From the NCBI GenBank assembly GCA_034509925.1, contig CM067537.1:8817501-8881500 (forward strand): DNA of 64,000 nucleotides, given 5' to 3'. The notes beneath the pieces were generated by a model. That model was not told where the DNA came from, searched no databases, and saw only the letters and a program-made list of their open reading frames with translations. This DNA is from Hirudinaria manillensis (lineage: Eukaryota > Annelida > Clitellata > Hirudinida > Hirudinidae). This document shows, one piece after another, positions 61,801 to 64,000 of the stretch. A program made the position numbers and the translations under genes. How positions within the stretch are numbered: the stretch's first letter is position 1; each line of letters begins with the position of its first letter.

Positions 61801-64000
61801 ATTTCTTGTTACCCACTAGTGGATTGTTAAAAAACTTTTGTTCAATCATCGTTGTCAGCATCCGTCCGTTTACATTCTTTCACTTTCCCAATCCATCCAT
61901 TCGTTTCTTCCTCAGTCCATACATCCTCTTCTTCCTCTTCCTTCTCAAGAAAAAAAATGTCCACATTTTCTCGTCTAACTGGCCCCTTAATGTCCACTTT
62001 AATGAACTCGACGCGACGCCATACTTCTCACTTCCGGTCCCCAACTACCGGATCTTCCTGAAGTTAAGCAGCGCCATTTTTTTTTTATTTTAAATGGACA
62101 CTGCCGACGCCGACGACCGTTGTCATGGCAGCAGACGCGGATCTGGAAAAATAACAACAACAACAGCAGCCCTAATCCTGCTCACCTGAACACACGCGAT
62201 GGAAAGATGCCGACAATGACAATGAAGATCGGTAATGGCGGGCTATTTTTATCTTCACCGACTGGAGTTTCAGAAAGAAGAGTTTATTAATAGCTGGATG
62301 ACGACATTCAAGATGAATTCATGTGGCTAGCCAGTCTCCATGATGACTTTTAGCTATTTTTACCCATTTCGCCTCGCCAATGATTGCGTCATTAGAAATT
62401 CTGGAACATCAAAATGGAGTCCATTAGCGGCAAGTTCCTAATCCGTGCGGTCTCTCACCGTCGCCATCATCATCATCTTTATCATCGTCATAGCAACCGT
62501 CACCATGGCAGCGCTTATTATTTTCGCGGTCGTTATCTTGGAGCTAATGTGTTGACCATTAGCTCGTATGCATCAATATTTAATGGGGGAACATCTCCAA
62601 CCCACCCTCTCTCCCAAGTCTTCTACTGAGCAACCATACCTGGAGCCAGAACTCTGTTTTCAAGTACCAGTACCAGTACTTGAAAAAAAGTACATCTTTA
62701 TGAACAACTTAATTTGGTACCAATGCTACCAATGCTCAAGTCTGTAAGCAACCATACCGCTGTTCACCCCAACGTCGTCGTCGTCGTCATCGCCGAACGT
62801 CGTCACGGTCGTAAGCATGTCGTTCGGGGAAGAATTGTATTGTGTTGGATGTATTTTGTTTGCACACCGGCTCGCTCCATGTGACGTCACGCAATTCTCA
62901 TTTGCCCTATTATCGACCGGGCATGGAATGGCGTCCATTTTTCTGATAGTCATAATTTTGACTGTCATCATCATCATCATCATCGTCGTCGTCGTCGTTA
63001 TCTCCGCCAGCATCGGCAACAGCAAAGTTGTTAAAACATACTAGTCTTCTTCAACTTAGCTGTCATCATCAGTTCAAGCACATGACAAAGGTTGTCGTCG
63101 TCGTCATCATCATCATCATCAATATTGTTTGTCGTCTTCTTGAACCTTACGAAGAAAATTTCCTCATTACGGCCGAACTCCTTGTACAAATAAGGAACTC
63201 GTTTTGTAAGGCTTTTCTGTGTAAAGTAATAAATTATTCATGGAAAGAAAGAAAGAAAGAAAGAAAGAATCATTCATAGGTCTGCCGTCAAGACGACGAC
63301 CATGATGATCACGAAGATGATGATCGATTAATGACGATGGTGACATTGGTGATGATGATGATGATGATGATGATGACGGAGATGGTGATAATAATAGTGG
63401 ATAAATGGTTTCAAATTGAGCCTCCGCTGGAGTGAAAAACATGCCATTAACGTCATGCCATATTGGTTTGACGAATGACCGCACCGTCCCTGAGCATGAT
63501 GATGATGATGATGATGATGATGATAATAGTGATGATATCGCTCATGGTGACCGCTGGTGATTGTGACGGCATTGTCAGTGACAAAAGTGAGAAATCAATG
63601 CATGAATTGATATTTTACAATTTAACGCTTCGCTCAAGTTTTACATCACAATTTGTGCAATATGTACGGAATTACACGAAATTAGTAGAAAATACAACCT
63701 GATGTAACCTTAACACTTTTGGCACAGCTGAGCTTTGTTTAAGGTAGAATGTAAATATGTAAACTTACGTTTCTTGATTTTCGTAGATAGATGCTGGTAA
63801 CTCTTCTTTTCCGACAATTTTATTCCAAAATGAAGACAATTATCACCTTTGCCATCACCAGTGTCCACATCCTTGTCTTTCGTTCGTTTGGCTCTCCATC
63901 ATTCAACTAAAGAAGGTATTGCCCTACTTTTTTGTCGCTTCTTAAATAAGATTTAATAAATATACAATATGGCTAAACAATAGTTTTAAATAATTATTTA
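58895..64000. other. Right-edge region without a recognised gene
   Basis: The region from the innexin 5' flank to the window end holds single-copy-looking DNA with GAT, CAT, CGT and GAAA microsatellites (for example GAAA at 63244-63269, GAT at about 63345-63376 and 63496-63524). Open frames up to 140 codons are present on both strands (such as 60467-60889 minus), but none has homology, splice context or a coherent domain. A frame near 63792-63908 starts with a hydrophobic stretch but stops after 39 codons. Confidence 0.35.
62029..62079 (+). promoter_or_regulatory. ETS/YY1-like element or 5S-rRNA-like relic
   Basis: ACTTCCGG, a second CCGGATCTTCCT and GCGCCATTTT lie within about 50 bases, which resembles ETS and YY1 promoter sites. 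The same block (from GACGCCATAC to GAAGTTAAGCAGCGCC) also resembles the 5' half of 5S rRNA including the box A region. I cannot decide between these readings. Confidence 0.2.

Noticed and set aside
63792-63908. Hydrophobic start (MKTIITFAITSVHILVF) resembling a signal peptide near the right edge
   Set aside because: The frame stops after 39 codons and the nearest donor lies past the stop in a different frame, so no secreted protein can be assembled within the window.

Overview
The window looks like nuclear DNA of an invertebrate bilaterian. Genes are split into many short exons with GT-AG introns. Introns and spacers are full of GAT, AAT, CAT and four-base microsatellites. The protein set is purely animal and includes an innexin, a family that forms gap junctions in invertebrates. 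I lean towards a lophotrochozoan (annelid, mollusc or similar), but nothing in the sequence fixes the phylum.

Left third (1-25.5 kb): the 5' half of a CAPS/CADPS secretion activator gene runs leftwards off the window edge. Head to head with it is COX6A (cytochrome c oxidase). Three minus-strand genes follow: a single-pass membrane protein with one thrombospondin type-1 domain that I cannot name, an RGS7/RGS9-binding-protein relative with a C-terminal membrane anchor, and an unrecognised 82-residue protein. ARMC7 and TLCD5/TMEM136 (plus strand) then face TMED2, a p24 cargo receptor (minus strand).

Middle (27-50 kb): a 15-exon class II Rab11-FIP gene (minus) carries two EF-hands and the Rab11-binding C-terminus. 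One of its introns holds a short LINE remnant with an apparent target-site duplication. A ZIP zinc transporter (plus) is followed by a 14-exon OGFOD1 prolyl hydroxylase gene (minus). OGFOD1 shares a 228-bp spacer with a divergent SNX7/SNX30 sorting nexin (plus).

Right third (50-64 kb): genes are sparse. There is a single-exon protein with a Spalt-like pair of C2H2 fingers, an intronless innexin, and long stretches of microsatellite-rich DNA with no convincing gene.

Several products act in membrane traffic: CADPS in dense-core vesicle priming, TMED2 between ER and Golgi, Rab11-FIP and SNX7/30 in endosomes. I see no operon-like arrangement, and the neighbours are probably just syntenic. Exon limits were fixed by reading splice sites and codon phase by eye; for most multi-exon genes every junction closes in frame.
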